The notes under the pieces are model-generated. The model did no database searches. It saw only the letters and a program-made list of their open reading frames with translations, and was not told the origin of the DNA. The position numbers and the translations under genes are program-made. A stretch of DNA of 59,760 nt. Origin: JABMQF01 sp964563755 (lineage in GTDB: Archaea > Nanobdellota > Nanobdellia > Woesearchaeales > UBA11576). Positions 16,943 to 26,254 of this stretch are shown here, in pieces (position 1 is the first letter of the stretch; each line of letters begins with the position of its first letter). Location of the stretch: NCBI GenBank assembly GCA_964563755.1, contig CAZLYC010000011.1, positions 1 to 59,760 of the forward strand, written 5' to 3'.

Positions 16943-17653
16943 ATTAAGCTTGAAAACGTCTGGAAGGTCTACCGTATGGGAGAGGTAGATGTGAATGCGT
17001 TGAGCGGAGTCAGTGTCGAAATAAAGAAAGGCGAGTTCGTCGCGATAATAGGCGCGTCAGGCAGCGGCAAGTCAACTATGATGAATCTTGTCGGTTGTCT
17101 TGACATACCCACAAAAGGTAAGATATTCCTAAAGTCGCAGGACATAACTTCGTTGCCTGAATCTGACCTTGCATCTTTGAGGGGAAGGACAATCGGATTC
17201 ATCTTCCAGCAGTATAATCTTCTTCAGAACATGACTGCGTTTGAGAATGTTCTTCTTCCGCTCGAATTGCAGGACATCGGTGATGGCAAGGCTTCTGATA
17301 TGGCAAAAAAAGCACTTAAGCTTGTCGGGCTTGATGATAAGATGCATCACAGGCCTTCGCAGCTTTCAGGAGGTCAGCAGCAGAGGGTTTCTATTGCGAG
17401 GAGTCTTGTCGCTAATCCTGAGATAATTCTCGCTGATGAACCTACAGGAGCTCTTGATAGCAAGACAGGAAGAGAAGTCATCGAGACTCTTTATCAGCTT
17501 TGGAAAGATGAGGGCAAGACAGTGATAATGGTCACGCACGACCTGAATCTCGCAGGTTATGCTCGCGTCCATATTCATCTAAAAGACGGGAAGATAATGA
17601 ACATAGCTAAGAACGATAAACAGAAGAGACCTATTCAAGGTGGTACTGAATGA
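16943..17653 (+). CDS. MacB/LolD-type ABC transporter ATPase (probable non-AUG start)
   Basis: Energising subunit of a MacB-like system. Motifs are Walker A GASGSGKST, Q-loop FQQYNLL, signature LSGGQQQR, Walker B ILADEPTGALD and H-loop VTHD. The start is unusual: the frame is open from a TAG near 16888, and the family's first strand is encoded (IKLENVWKVYRMG), yet no ATG, GTG or TTG occurs before the ATG at 16976, which would cut off that strand. ATT at 16943 or CTG at 16940 fits the family N-terminus; GAGGG at 16924-16928 could be the ribosome-binding site. A sequence error in the A9 run upstream is an alternative. The stop overlaps the next gene by 4 bp. Confidence 0.93.
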   Translation: MKLENVWKVYRMGEVDVNALSGVSVEIKKGEFVAIIGASGSGKSTMMNLVGCLDIPTKGKIFLKSQDITSLPESDLASLRGRTIGFIFQQYNLLQNMTAFENVLLPLELQDIGDGKASDMAKKALKLVGLDDKMHHRPSQLSGGQQQRVSIARSLVANPEIILADEPTGALDSKTGREVIETLYQLWKDEGKTVIMVTHDLNLAGYARVHIHLKDGKIMNIAKNDKQKRPIQGGTE

Positions 17654-19005
17654 AAAAGACAACATGTATTGTATTGATTGTTATGCTGCTTGCAGCATTT
17701 TCTGTGAGCGCGGAATACACTTACATCTCGCCTAGCGAGATTGTCTCCGCAAGCCTGCTTAACCAGAACCCTGATCCAGGGATGGCAGGTAATCTTGTTG
17801 ATGTCAGGGTGGCTGTTGAGAACTGGGGTTCAGAGCCTTCGGGAGGATATTATGTCGAGCTGCTGCTTGATTATCCTTTTGAGGCTGTGCCTGGTGAGAA
17901 GTATATCAAGGGCACTGGCGCTTTCCAGGGTTTTCAGGTTGATAGTGAGCAGAAGATATTGAAGTTCAAGGTGCGCGTGGATAAGGATGCGACTGACGGT
18001 GAGTATGACCTGAATCTTCTTATTTACGAACCAGGCGAGAAGGATTATGCCGCGATAAAGAAGACTCTTAGTGTTGATGTCAGCAGCAGGGAGAATGCTG
18101 AGATAATATATATTGACAAGGTCAAGCTCATCCCTGGACAGCAGACTCCGATTGAATTCACGATAAATAATGTCGGTTCTTCTCCTTTGAGGGATATTTC
18201 ATTCTCTTGGAAGAATGCTGATGACATAATCCTTCCTGTTGGCGCAGGGGATACGAAGTACATCAAGTATCTTGGTGTCGGTGAGAAGACTATTGTCACG
18301 TATGATGCGATGGCGGATACCAACGCTAATCCCGGGCTTTACAAGATTGAGATGACTCTTTCATATGAGGATTCTGTCACAGGAGAGCTTACGACAGTGA
18401 CTAATAATGCAGGCATTTATGTCGGTGGAACTACTGATTTTGAGGTAGCGTTCTCAGAGGCTTCAGGAAGCGATACCTCTTTGAGCGTCGCTAATGTCGG
18501 AAGCAATCCTGCGTATTCTGTCTCGATAAACATCCCTAAGCAAGCGGGCTGGGCAGTGACAGGTTCTAACTCAGTGATTATCGGCAATCTTAATGTCGGT
18601 GATTATACTATAGCGACGTTTGTACTTAAGCAGGCTATGGGGGCGATTACTGCGACACCTGACAAGACTGAAGAAAGGTCATCGATGCCTTCAAGAAATA
18701 TATCCGTTCGGAATGTTGAGGACCTGAAAGTCCAGATAATGTACACTGATACTATGGGTTACAGGAATACTGTCGAAAAATCGGTCTCGATGGGCGCAGC
18801 AGTGAACTCAAGTTCAAATGGTTTCCCTAGGAATGGGATGAGGAATGTCCCGCAGCAGAACTTCATCGTCAAGTACAAGTGGCACTTCATTATTTTGGCA
18901 GCGATAGTGCTGGCTATAATAGCGCACTCGAGGTTTAGGAAGTTCAGGGAAGAGAATCCTAAGGCAGATATGAGACGCTGCTTGATAGGCATATTCAAGC
19001 AGTAA
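17650..19005 (+). CDS. secreted, membrane-anchored CARDB/S-layer-like protein
   Basis: 451 residues with an N-terminal signal peptide (TTCIVLIVMLLAAFSVSAEY) and a C-terminal membrane helix (WHFIILAAIVLAIIAHSRF) followed by a basic cytoplasmic tail. Between them are several beta-sandwich repeats of the COG1361/CARDB kind, with recurring motifs VAVENWGSEPSGGYYVELLL, FTINNVGSSPLRDISFSW and LSVANVGSNPAYSVSI. Such proteins often accompany archaeal MacB-like ABC genes and probably act as the extracellular adaptor or substrate-handling part. It is cotranscribed with the ATPase (ATGA overlap) and followed 23 bp later by the permease. Confidence 0.85.
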   Translation: MKKTTCIVLIVMLLAAFSVSAEYTYISPSEIVSASLLNQNPDPGMAGNLVDVRVAVENWGSEPSGGYYVELLLDYPFEAVPGEKYIKGTGAFQGFQVDSEQKILKFKVRVDKDATDGEYDLNLLIYEPGEKDYAAIKKTLSVDVSSRENAEIIYIDKVKLIPGQQTPIEFTINNVGSSPLRDISFSWKNADDIILPVGAGDTKYIKYLGVGEKTIVTYDAMADTNANPGLYKIEMTLSYEDSVTGELTTVTNNAGIYVGGTTDFEVAFSEASGSDTSLSVANVGSNPAYSVSINIPKQAGWAVTGSNSVIIGNLNVGDYTIATFVLKQAMGAITATPDKTEERSSMPSRNISVRNVEDLKVQIMYTDTMGYRNTVEKSVSMGAAVNSSSNGFPRNGMRNVPQQNFIVKYKWHFIILAAIVLAIIAHSRFRKFREENPKADMRRCLIGIFKQ

Positions 19006-19028
19006 TGGATAAGAGATGACAATAAAAG

Positions 19029-20276
19029 ATGAAACTCCACAAATGCCTTAAGCATGCTTTGAGCATGGTATTGCACAGCAAGCTGAGAAGCTGGCTGACT
19101 GTTCTAGGCATAGTCATCGGGGTTACATCAGTTATAGCTATAGTCTCTATAGGCGAGGGTATGCGTGCTGAGATGGAATCTCGCATGAGCGGATTTGCAG
19201 GTGACATCCTCACTCTTAGTGCTGGCTACTCAAGGAGCGCAAGCCTCTTCGGTCCAGGAAGCAGAGGCGGGTCTACCGAAGGTGGAAGTTCAAGGGCCAC
19301 TAAGCAGACTGAAGAGATTGTAGTTGACAAATCGGATGTCCAGACGCTTAAAGGAATTCCTGATATATTGTTGATAAATCCGCAGATTCGCGGCAACGCG
19401 AACATAACATATATGGGAGAGGAAGGCACAGGCTCAGTGACCGGAGTTGACCAAAAGGTCTGGTCTCAGATAACAAGTGATACCCTAAAGGACGGCAGGT
19501 TTCTTGACTCTGCTGACAAGAATGTGATTGTCATAGGCAGCCGTCTTGCAGAATCTTTCTTTGACACGCAGTTAGGCATAAATCAGGTCTTGACTATAGA
19601 AGGAAGGTCTTTCAGGATTGTTGGGATACTTGATGATGACAGCAGGAGCATCTATATGCCTATCCAGACAGCGTATTCTATAATCGATGACAAAGAGCGC
19701 GATGTCTATGATTCTATAACGATAAAGATCAAGGATGAGAGTCAGCTTAATGAGACTATGACTAAGATTGAGAAGAAGCTTATGACAACAAGGCATGTGA
19801 CAGCTAAGACAAAAGATTTCACTCTGACTTCAAGCAAGCTTATGGCAGAGACAAGGTCTGAGATGTTGTCATCTATAAACACATTCCTTCTCGCGATAGC
19901 AGCCGTTTCGCTCATTGTCGGAGCTGTCGGCATAGCGAACACGATGTTCACTTCCGTTCTTGAGAAGACCAAGGATATCGGTATAATGAAGGCTATTGGT
20001 GCGCGTAACATGGATATTATGCTGATATTCCTGATGAACTCTGCTCTTCTCGGTCTTGCTGGGGGACTGATAGGCATATTTTTTGGGTCGATGCTATCTG
20101 CTGCATTGCCTGCTTTGATGGGAAGCACTATGATGCTTAGGTCAGGAACGATAGTATCATTGAATTCTGTTGTGCTTGCAGTGTCGGTCTCTGTCGGTGT
20201 CGGCCTGATTGCAGGAGCTATTCCTGCGTACAAGGCTTCAAAGCTCAAGCCTGTTGACGCGCTGAGGTATGAATAG
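19029..20276 (+). CDS. MacB-like ABC transporter permease
   Basis: 415 residues with classic MacB/FtsX topology: an N-terminal helix (LTVLGIVIGVTSVIAIVSIG), a large extracytoplasmic MacB_PCD domain (residues about 45-275), then three helices (about 285-310, 335-365 and 375-400), ending with the family tail AIPAYKASKLKPVDALRYE. It should act as a dimer with the ATPase at 16943-17653, working by mechanotransmission rather than a conventional pore. It is the last gene of the operon that starts at 16316. The substrate is unknown; peptide or envelope-stress roles are common for the family. Confidence 0.93.
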   Translation: MKLHKCLKHALSMVLHSKLRSWLTVLGIVIGVTSVIAIVSIGEGMRAEMESRMSGFAGDILTLSAGYSRSASLFGPGSRGGSTEGGSSRATKQTEEIVVDKSDVQTLKGIPDILLINPQIRGNANITYMGEEGTGSVTGVDQKVWSQITSDTLKDGRFLDSADKNVIVIGSRLAESFFDTQLGINQVLTIEGRSFRIVGILDDDSRSIYMPIQTAYSIIDDKERDVYDSITIKIKDESQLNETMTKIEKKLMTTRHVTAKTKDFTLTSSKLMAETRSEMLSSINTFLLAIAAVSLIVGAVGIANTMFTSVLEKTKDIGIMKAIGARNMDIMLIFLMNSALLGLAGGLIGIFFGSMLSAALPALMGSTMMLRSGTIVSLNSVVLAVSVSVGVGLIAGAIPAYKASKLKPVDALRYE

Positions 20277-20297
20277 AAAAATAGAAATCTAAAAAAA

Positions 20298-20570
20298 TTA
20301 TCTTTTGCACGTCTTTGATTTCTTGAACAGGTTCTTTGTCATGCACACCATCCAGTTCCAGTGGAGTATGAAATGCAGTGCTACAAGCACGAACATAGCT
20401 ATGCCTGACCAGTCGTGTATCAGTCCCCAGTCGTGCCTTCCCCATCCCATGAAAAGGTTGTGGTTTCCTGGCGGCATCAGGAAGAATATCAGCAATCCTG
20501 TTATCGCTGTTATGATGAATGCTACACCCATCAGCATGTCTACAATGTAGTTTATCATTGATTTATCCAT
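20298..20570 (-). CDS. DUF4405-like small membrane protein
   Basis: 90 residues with three membrane helices (about 8-30, 48-66 and 68-80) and conserved-looking histidines (GRHDWGLIHDWSG and ALHFILHWNW) in or near them, which resembles cytochrome b-like DUF4405 proteins that may bind heme. The tail is basic (KNLFKKSKTCKR). It lies just downstream, convergent, of the MacB permease and 13 bp downstream of the beta-helix gene on the same strand, so it may be read with that gene. Confidence 0.75.
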   Translation of the reverse strand: MDKSMINYIVDMLMGVAFIITAITGLLIFFLMPPGNHNLFMGWGRHDWGLIHDWSGIAMFVLVALHFILHWNWMVCMTKNLFKKSKTCKR

Positions 20571-20583
20571 TTCTTCACACCTC

Positions 20584-22053
20584 TTATCTTCTTGTTGGTA
20601 TCGTAAGTTTAGGCATTGTCGCGAGTGTTGTTGTCGTTGTTATGTTTGTATTCACAACAGTTGTCGTCACTGGTGTTGTCTGGACTGCTTGCACAGTGGT
20701 TGTCGGAGCTGTTGTGAGTGTTGTCGGTGCTGTCTCTTCTGTCTCCTCTTCTTCAGGCTGCTCCTGTTCTATAGTGAGCGTTTTTGTCACAACCTGCTTG
20801 AGTTCAGGCAGCTCTGTCTCACGTTCTTCTTGTTCTTCCTCTGACTCAGTATTTGATGCCTGTGGTGCGGCCGGTGCATATCTCTTTTCAGCAAGCTTTG
20901 TCTCGGTCGTCTCTTTCTTCTGCTCAAGCGACTTTATTTTCCGTTCGAGCTCTGCTATCTTCTTTTCAAGCTGGATTATCTTCTCGATGTATCCTGTGCA
21001 GTTGCCTCTTGATTCCTGCGCAGCGATTTGGTTTACGTTTTCAGAAACAGCTTTGCCCGGTGTCCTTGTAAAGATTCCTTTTATCCTGCCCCAGAAACTG
21101 GTTTGAATTGTTGTTTCTTCTGTCTCTGATAGGTCGTTCGCTGGCACGTATAATGGTTGCGCGTCAGTATCAGGTCCGTATCCGCCTGTGCTGTAGTATG
21201 TGTCTCCTATACCGTCGCGATCAGAATCCGTGCCTGAGTAGTCGCTCCAGTAGTTACCAGCGATGTAAGGACCTCCGTTTATGTTGGTGCCTTCTGTCTT
21301 TTCTATGCTCCAATAATTCTTTATGTCAGGAAACACGTATGCGTTTACTGTGTTGTTCAGGAAGTTATCATATATTATGTTGTTCCCGCCGTATTCTGCG
21401 TATATTCCTTTCTCATTGTCTATTATGTTGTTTCTTGTTATTGTGTTGTTTATCGCATACTGTATTCTTATTCCTTTCTTGTTTGATGATATAGTATTGT
21501 CTGCTATGGTATTGTACGTCGATGAAGATGAGTACATGAGCGCGGATGTGAGGTCTATGCCATAGTCACAGTTCCGGACAGTATTACCGCTGAAGTTGAT
21601 GAAGTTGGAGCCGTCAAAGTATACTGCCTTGACGCAGGTGTCGAATGTGTTGTTGATTATATTCGCTATCCTTATCTTTCCAAGCACCATGCCTGTGTGT
21701 AGGTTCTGGAAATTGCAGTTCTTGACTGTTATCCTTGGTTCGTACGATGGCAGATTTGGCGACTGTCTTCCTACGTAGATGCCCATTTTCTGCGATGGCA
21801 TTGTGCCGCCGTGTATTGTTGCTCCGTTGCAATCTAACACATCGTCAAAACCTGAGATAACCAAGTATGTGTCAAGGTTGTATGTCTTTGTGCAGAGAGT
21901 CAATGGCCTGTCTATGTAGTATATCCCGCTTGAGACGTGCAGCAGATTGCCGAAAGTCTCGTTGTTATCTAAGTCTACGCAGTCTGCAGCTACCAGCTGG
22001 GCTGCTAGGACTAAAAGGAAAATATAGATAATATTCTTCAACAGCATCACCAT
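20584..22053 (-). CDS. secreted right-handed beta-helix protein (NosD-like) with coiled coil and Thr-rich tail
   Basis: 489 residues. A signal peptide (IIYIFLLVLAAQLVAADC) leads into parallel beta-helix repeats of NosD/CASH type (residues about 60-240), with repeated N-x-I phrases such as NNTITRNNIIDNEKGIYAEY and NIIYDNFLNN. A GNYWSDYSGTDSDRDGIGDT segment resembles Ca-binding DxDxDG repeats typical of NosD-like ends. Residues about 345-385 form a Leu/Lys/Glu coiled coil, then a Glu/Pro/Thr-rich tail with long Thr runs, likely O-glycosylated or a surface stalk. The ATG at 22047 is an alternative start. Function is probably at the cell surface, perhaps glycan binding. Confidence 0.82.
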   Translation of the reverse strand: MVMLLKNIIYIFLLVLAAQLVAADCVDLDNNETFGNLLHVSSGIYYIDRPLTLCTKTYNLDTYLVISGFDDVLDCNGATIHGGTMPSQKMGIYVGRQSPNLPSYEPRITVKNCNFQNLHTGMVLGKIRIANIINNTFDTCVKAVYFDGSNFINFSGNTVRNCDYGIDLTSALMYSSSSTYNTIADNTISSNKKGIRIQYAINNTITRNNIIDNEKGIYAEYGGNNIIYDNFLNNTVNAYVFPDIKNYWSIEKTEGTNINGGPYIAGNYWSDYSGTDSDRDGIGDTYYSTGGYGPDTDAQPLYVPANDLSETEETTIQTSFWGRIKGIFTRTPGKAVSENVNQIAAQESRGNCTGYIEKIIQLEKKIAELERKIKSLEQKKETTETKLAEKRYAPAAPQASNTESEEEQEERETELPELKQVVTKTLTIEQEQPEEEETEETAPTTLTTAPTTTVQAVQTTPVTTTVVNTNITTTTTLATMPKLTIPTRR

Positions 22054-22129
22054 TGAAAAGGTTCTTTCAACAGGTTATTATATCTTTTGAGGGATTTATA
22101 TTCAGGATGTAGACCTATAATCCATAAGA

Positions 22130-22173
22130 TTTATAAATAAAAATACATACTGGCTTATTATAATAATGGGGGT
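22130..22173 (+). promoter_or_regulatory. promoter and ribosome-binding site for lemA
   Basis: TATA box TTTATAAATA at 22130-22139 predicts a start near 22161. GGGGGTG at about 22168-22174 is a strong Shine-Dalgarno about 8 bases before the lemA ATG. It probably drives the lemA, htpX and ABC-2 genes together. Confidence 0.55.
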
Positions 22174-22181
22174 GTAAGTCT

Positions 22182-22736
22182 ATGACTACATTAACGATTG
22201 TATTGATTGTTCTTGGTGTAGTTGTTCTCTTTGCGATACTGCTTTACAACAGTGTTATCGTTCTGAACAACAGGGTCAAGAATGCCTGGGCGCAGGTTGA
22301 TGTCCAGCTGAAAAGAAGGGCTGATCTCATACCAAATCTAGTTGAAACTGTTAAGGGTTATGCTAAGCACGAGAAAGGAGTCTTTACTGATGTAACTAAG
22401 GCCAGGACTGCTTTTATGAATGCTTCAAGCATGAAGGATAAGGCAAAGGCATCCAATATGATGTCTGACACTTTGAAGTCTTTGTTTGCTGTCTCAGAGA
22501 ATTATCCTCAGCTGAAGGCGAATGAAAATTTCTTGCAGCTTCAGGAAGAACTCAGTGGCACAGAGAGTAAGATTGCCTACGCAAGGCAGTTCTACAACGA
22601 CATCGTGCTTGACTTCAACAACAAGATTCAGACTTTCCCGAATAACATGCTCGCGAACATGTTCGGCTTTAAGGCTAAGGAGTCTTTTGAAGTTGCAGAG
22701 TCTGAGCGCAAGGTTGTGAAAGTCAAGTTTGACTAA
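22182..22736 (+). CDS. lemA: LemA family protein
   Basis: 184 residues with an N-terminal membrane helix (residues 3-25) followed by the family block LNNRVKNAWAQVDVQLKRRA and DLIPNLVETVKGYAKHE, then a helical bundle ending in YNDIVLDFNNKIQTFPNN and the tail KESFEVAESERKVVKVKFD, all typical of LemA. The function is not well defined; the protein is membrane-linked and is very often next to HtpX, as here (25 bp). The pair probably acts in envelope protein quality control. Confidence 0.93.
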   Translation: MTTLTIVLIVLGVVVLFAILLYNSVIVLNNRVKNAWAQVDVQLKRRADLIPNLVETVKGYAKHEKGVFTDVTKARTAFMNASSMKDKAKASNMMSDTLKSLFAVSENYPQLKANENFLQLQEELSGTESKIAYARQFYNDIVLDFNNKIQTFPNNMLANMFGFKAKESFEVAESERKVVKVKFD

Positions 22737-22760
22737 ATTTTTTCTTATTTGTTTCTTAAG

Positions 22761-23672
22761 ATGGGCCGCGCAAGCATGTTTGATGAGATAACGAAGAATA
22801 AGATACTGTCATGGGTCATATTCTTCATGTTCCTTATACTTATCAGCATCCTTGGTGTCGGTTTCGGATTCTATATTGGCTCTCCTTTAGGAGGGGTTTT
22901 CCTATCTATACTGGTCGGCCTTATCTATGGCCTCATCGCTTATTTTGCCGGCGGTAACATGATTCTTAGCATGAGCGGCGCGAAGGAAGTGACAAAGAAA
23001 GAATATCCTTATCTTTTCAATACTGTTGAGGGACTTTCGATTGCCGCGGGCATTCCGACGCCGAAGTGCTATGTTATTGATGACACTGCTTTGAATGCGT
23101 TTGCGACTGGCAGAGACCCTAAGCATGCTGCGATAACAGTTACAACAGGTCTTCTTGATAAGATGAACCGTCAGGAATTAGAAGGTGTTGTCGCTCATGA
23201 GATGTCGCACATAAAGAATTTCGATATCAGGATGATGATGCTTGCCGCAGTGATGGTCGGCATCATAACTCTTCTTTCTGACTTCATGCTAAGAAGCTTC
23301 TTTTGGGGAGGGCATCATAAGAGCAGTGACAGGAAAGATTCTGGTCAGATTGCGATTATAATGATACTCATTGCTATAATACTAGCCATCTTCGCTCCGC
23401 TTATCGCTCAGATGATAAAGCTCGCCGTATCGAGGAAGCGCGAGTTCCTTGCTGACGCGAACGGCGCGCTCTTGACAAGGTATCCGCCAGGACTCGCTTC
23501 TGCCTTGGAGAAGATTAAGAAAGACCCTGATCCTCTGGTTGACAAAGCAAACAAGGCGACTGCGCATCTTTTCATCTCTACTCCGTTCAGGAAGACGAAG
23601 AGCTTCTTCGCTGCGATGTTCGCGACACATCCTGATATTGATGAGAGAATCAACCGATTGAAGGCTATGTAG
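22761..23672 (+). CDS. htpX: HtpX-like zinc metalloprotease
   Basis: Membrane-embedded M48 protease for quality control of membrane proteins. Two N-terminal helices (residues about 15-55) precede the catalytic HEMSH (HExxH) around nt 23195-23210 and the third ligand Glu in the REFLADANGALLT segment; hydrophobic helices lie between the two. The tail FATHPDIDERINRL is a family hallmark. ATG 22761 is used; ATG 22776 (MFDEITKNK) matches the usual family start equally well, and neither has a clear ribosome-binding site. The stop TAG is directly followed by the ATG of the ABC ATPase gene. Confidence 0.94.
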   Translation: MGRASMFDEITKNKILSWVIFFMFLILISILGVGFGFYIGSPLGGVFLSILVGLIYGLIAYFAGGNMILSMSGAKEVTKKEYPYLFNTVEGLSIAAGIPTPKCYVIDDTALNAFATGRDPKHAAITVTTGLLDKMNRQELEGVVAHEMSHIKNFDIRMMMLAAVMVGIITLLSDFMLRSFFWGGHHKSSDRKDSGQIAIIMILIAIILAIFAPLIAQMIKLAVSRKREFLADANGALLTRYPPGLASALEKIKKDPDPLVDKANKATAHLFISTPFRKTKSFFAAMFATHPDIDERINRLKAM

Positions 23673-24386
23673 ATGCTCGAAGTCAAGAACATAACGAAGA
23701 AGTTTCGTGATTTTACAGCTCTCCAGGGAGTTTCTTTCAAGCTCAAGGAAGGCGAGTTAGTTTCTCTTCTCGGCACTAATGGCTGCGGTAAGACTACGAC
23801 GATAAAGATCATTGTGGGTTTCCAGGGCGAGACCTCTGGTTCTGTAAATTATAATGGAAAGCCTATGAGCCAGAAGCATCGTTCCCGTGTCATCGGCTGG
23901 GCTCCGCAGGAAGACAGTTTCTATGGCAATCTCACTTTGTTTGAGAACATGATTTATTTCGGCAACCTGAACAATGTCGAAGTCAGTGATGCAAAGAAGA
24001 AGGCAGATGAGCTGCTTAAACTATTGAAACTAGACCATAAGAAGAATACTTTAGCGAAGGACCTTTCCGGCGGCATGAAGCGCAGGCTTAACATGGCGAT
24101 TGCAATGATGCATGACCCTAAGATTCTGATTCTTGACGAGCCAGAGGCAGGCGTTGACCCTATGTCAAGAGTCACTTTGTGGGAAGTTGTGAACGAAGTG
24201 AAGAAGAAAGGGACGACAATCCTGCTGGTCACTCATAATTTGATTGAGACAGAGCACTTGGCAGACCGTATCATAATCATGGATGCAGGAAAAGTGATTT
24301 TTGAAGACACACCTGCAGATCTGAAACATAAGTACAAGGAGAAGAACATTGAGAATGCCTTTAAGAGAGCTGTGGAAAAGCGTTAA
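23673..24386 (+). CDS. ABC-2 type transporter ATPase
   Basis: 237 residues. Walker A GTNGCGKTTT, Q-loop region WAPQEDSFYG, signature DLSGGMKRRL, Walker B ILDEPEAGVDP and the H-loop in VTHN are all present, and the pattern matches CcmA/DrrA-like ATPases of ABC-2 exporters. The start codon abuts the htpX stop, and the last 32-38 bp overlap the permease start, so the four genes lemA, htpX, ATPase and permease read as one transcription unit. The substrate is unknown; drugs, lipids or polysaccharides are typical for the family. Confidence 0.95.
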   Translation: MLEVKNITKKFRDFTALQGVSFKLKEGELVSLLGTNGCGKTTTIKIIVGFQGETSGSVNYNGKPMSQKHRSRVIGWAPQEDSFYGNLTLFENMIYFGNLNNVEVSDAKKKADELLKLLKLDHKKNTLAKDLSGGMKRRLNMAIAMMHDPKILILDEPEAGVDPMSRVTLWEVVNEVKKKGTTILLVTHNLIETEHLADRIIIMDAGKVIFEDTPADLKHKYKEKNIENAFKRAVEKR

Positions 24387-26241
24387 GCTGCCATTTCAGA
24401 AGCTTGACACGATGCTTTTGAATGACATACGTCTCTTCATTAGAGATAGGAAGAGTCTGGTGCTTGTCATGCTTACGCCGTTCATCATACTTTCGATACT
24501 GATAAACATATTCTATTTTTCAGACGTCGCTGAGACAATAAAAGGTGTCAAGCTTGGCGTCTGCGACCTTGATGACAGCAATTTCAAGCTGGAGTCTGAC
24601 ATATTCGAGACAGTGCCTCTTGACGGAGAGTGCGGAAAGACCGCGGCAGATAAGGTTGCGAACGGGGAACTTCGTGCCTCTGTCGTGATTCCTGAAGGTT
24701 TCAGTAGCAACATAAAAGAAGGCAAGGGCACTGAGCTTAAGCTCTATGTCGATAACAGCAAGTCGACTACAGCAGTTGTCGCGTCAAACGCCATGAAGGC
24801 TTATGTATCTGACCTTAATGAGAAGATAGGTACTGAGTTTATCCTTAATGCGTGGGACCAGCTAAAAAAACTCAATGAGAATCTTAAGTTCCTTGTTGCT
24901 AATCTTGAGAAAGCTAAACCAGTTGCTATTGATTTAAGGACAAGGCTTAATGATATTAATGCTGATATTGGAAGCGTTGATTTTGCGTCTCAGCAGCAGT
25001 CTTTGTCTGACCTTATCTATTTCCTTGACCTGATGGATTCTGAGCTTGGAAGTGTCAACGCGACATTTGCAGATATGCAGTACCTTCCTCCTGTGCCGAC
25101 GATAGATTATTCTCCTGATGCGTCAGTAGCTTTAACAGAGTATGAGCTTTCTTCTAAGACTCTTCATGCAAGGTTCTGCAACGAGTCAGGCATGATTCCG
25201 TTACTTACTGAGAATCCTGTCTGTTCAATAATAGATTATACTGATAAGCTTGCGGGTTCCTTGGCTTCTGATGTCGCGAATCTTTCTGTGAAGAAGGATG
25301 ACATGAATGCGAGGATTTCAGAGTTCAATCGCCAGGTCATATTGCTTAATGATACTCTTTTCAGGATTTCTGAGTTTGCGGATAAGAATTCTGCGAAGAA
25401 TGCGGACCTCAGGTCTAGGATTGCGCTTGTTCGTGAGAATCTGTTGTTCCTCGAGGATAAGACGAGCAACATCTCTAGGTCTATAATCGAGCTTAATCAG
25501 TCTGTCAACCGTTTCCTTAGTGATATTGTCAGGGTGACTGATGAGCTTAATGCGACTATTGAAGTGCTTGACACTTATACAAAGAAAGACCCTGCAACCA
25601 TATTGAAGCCAGTGAAGATTGATGAGATGCCTGTCTTTAAGGATAAGCTTGAGATTTTCTACAGGCTTCCTGCATTGATATCTATGATTCTGTTGTTCAT
25701 CACGTTGTTCATCTCTTCGTCTCTTATTGTGAATGAGCGACGTGGAGGGACTATGGCGAGGATTTTCCTCTCACCGATATCTATGTTCTTCTACGTATTT
25801 GAGAAGATGCTCTATCTCTTGCTGCTTTGCGTGCTTGCTGTGCTTTCAATGCTGCTTGCTGCGTTCGTATTCAAGGTGTCGATGGCAATCAATCACGAGC
25901 TTTTCATTGTGTTCATAGTGTCTTCTTTGGTCTATATCTCGATGGGAATACTTGTAGGTTCAATATCTAAGTCAGAGAACACATCTTTATTGACTTGCCT
26001 TGTGCTTGGTTTCCCACTGATGTTCATGTGTGGTGCGTTTTCACCGCCTGAACTTATGAGCGGTTTCATGAGGATTGCGTCAGAATACTTACCTTTGACC
26101 ATGAATATTAACCTGCTTGAGAGCATCACAATATATCATACGACGATGAACGTATTTTATCTCCAGATTATGGCAGGAATCATACTGTTCTTCTACGTGC
26201 TTAGCGTGTTCATGATAAGAAGCAGGCCGACGCTGAAATAA
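24349..26241 (+). CDS. ABC-2 type permease with large extracellular domain
   Basis: 630 residues. The first helix (residues about 38-58) is followed by a roughly 390-residue outside domain rich in coiled-coil-like helices (LNENLKFLVANLEKA, then NISRSIIELNQSVNRFL), then five helices (about residues 445-630) ending with RSRPTLK. This is the architecture of YhgE/Pip-like ABC-2 membrane proteins. The TTG start at 24349 has AAGGAG 7 bases upstream; the ATG at 24355 is the alternative. Either way the gene overlaps the ATPase gene, indicating coupling. Confidence 0.88.
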   Translation: MRMPLRELWKSVKLPFQKLDTMLLNDIRLFIRDRKSLVLVMLTPFIILSILINIFYFSDVAETIKGVKLGVCDLDDSNFKLESDIFETVPLDGECGKTAADKVANGELRASVVIPEGFSSNIKEGKGTELKLYVDNSKSTTAVVASNAMKAYVSDLNEKIGTEFILNAWDQLKKLNENLKFLVANLEKAKPVAIDLRTRLNDINADIGSVDFASQQQSLSDLIYFLDLMDSELGSVNATFADMQYLPPVPTIDYSPDASVALTEYELSSKTLHARFCNESGMIPLLTENPVCSIIDYTDKLAGSLASDVANLSVKKDDMNARISEFNRQVILLNDTLFRISEFADKNSAKNADLRSRIALVRENLLFLEDKTSNISRSIIELNQSVNRFLSDIVRVTDELNATIEVLDTYTKKDPATILKPVKIDEMPVFKDKLEIFYRLPALISMILLFITLFISSSLIVNERRGGTMARIFLSPISMFFYVFEKMLYLLLLCVLAVLSMLLAAFVFKVSMAINHELFIVFIVSSLVYISMGILVGSISKSENTSLLTCLVLGFPLMFMCGAFSPPELMSGFMRIASEYLPLTMNINLLESITIYHTTMNVFYLQIMAGIILFFYVLSVFMIRSRPTLK

Positions 26242-26254
26242 TTGTAGAATATAG

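Noticed and set aside
20519..21106. Long plus-strand frame opposite the beta-helix gene
   Set aside because: It is the complement of the Thr/Glu-rich tail and coiled-coil coding region, giving Ser/Val/Cys-rich low complexity; a shadow frame.
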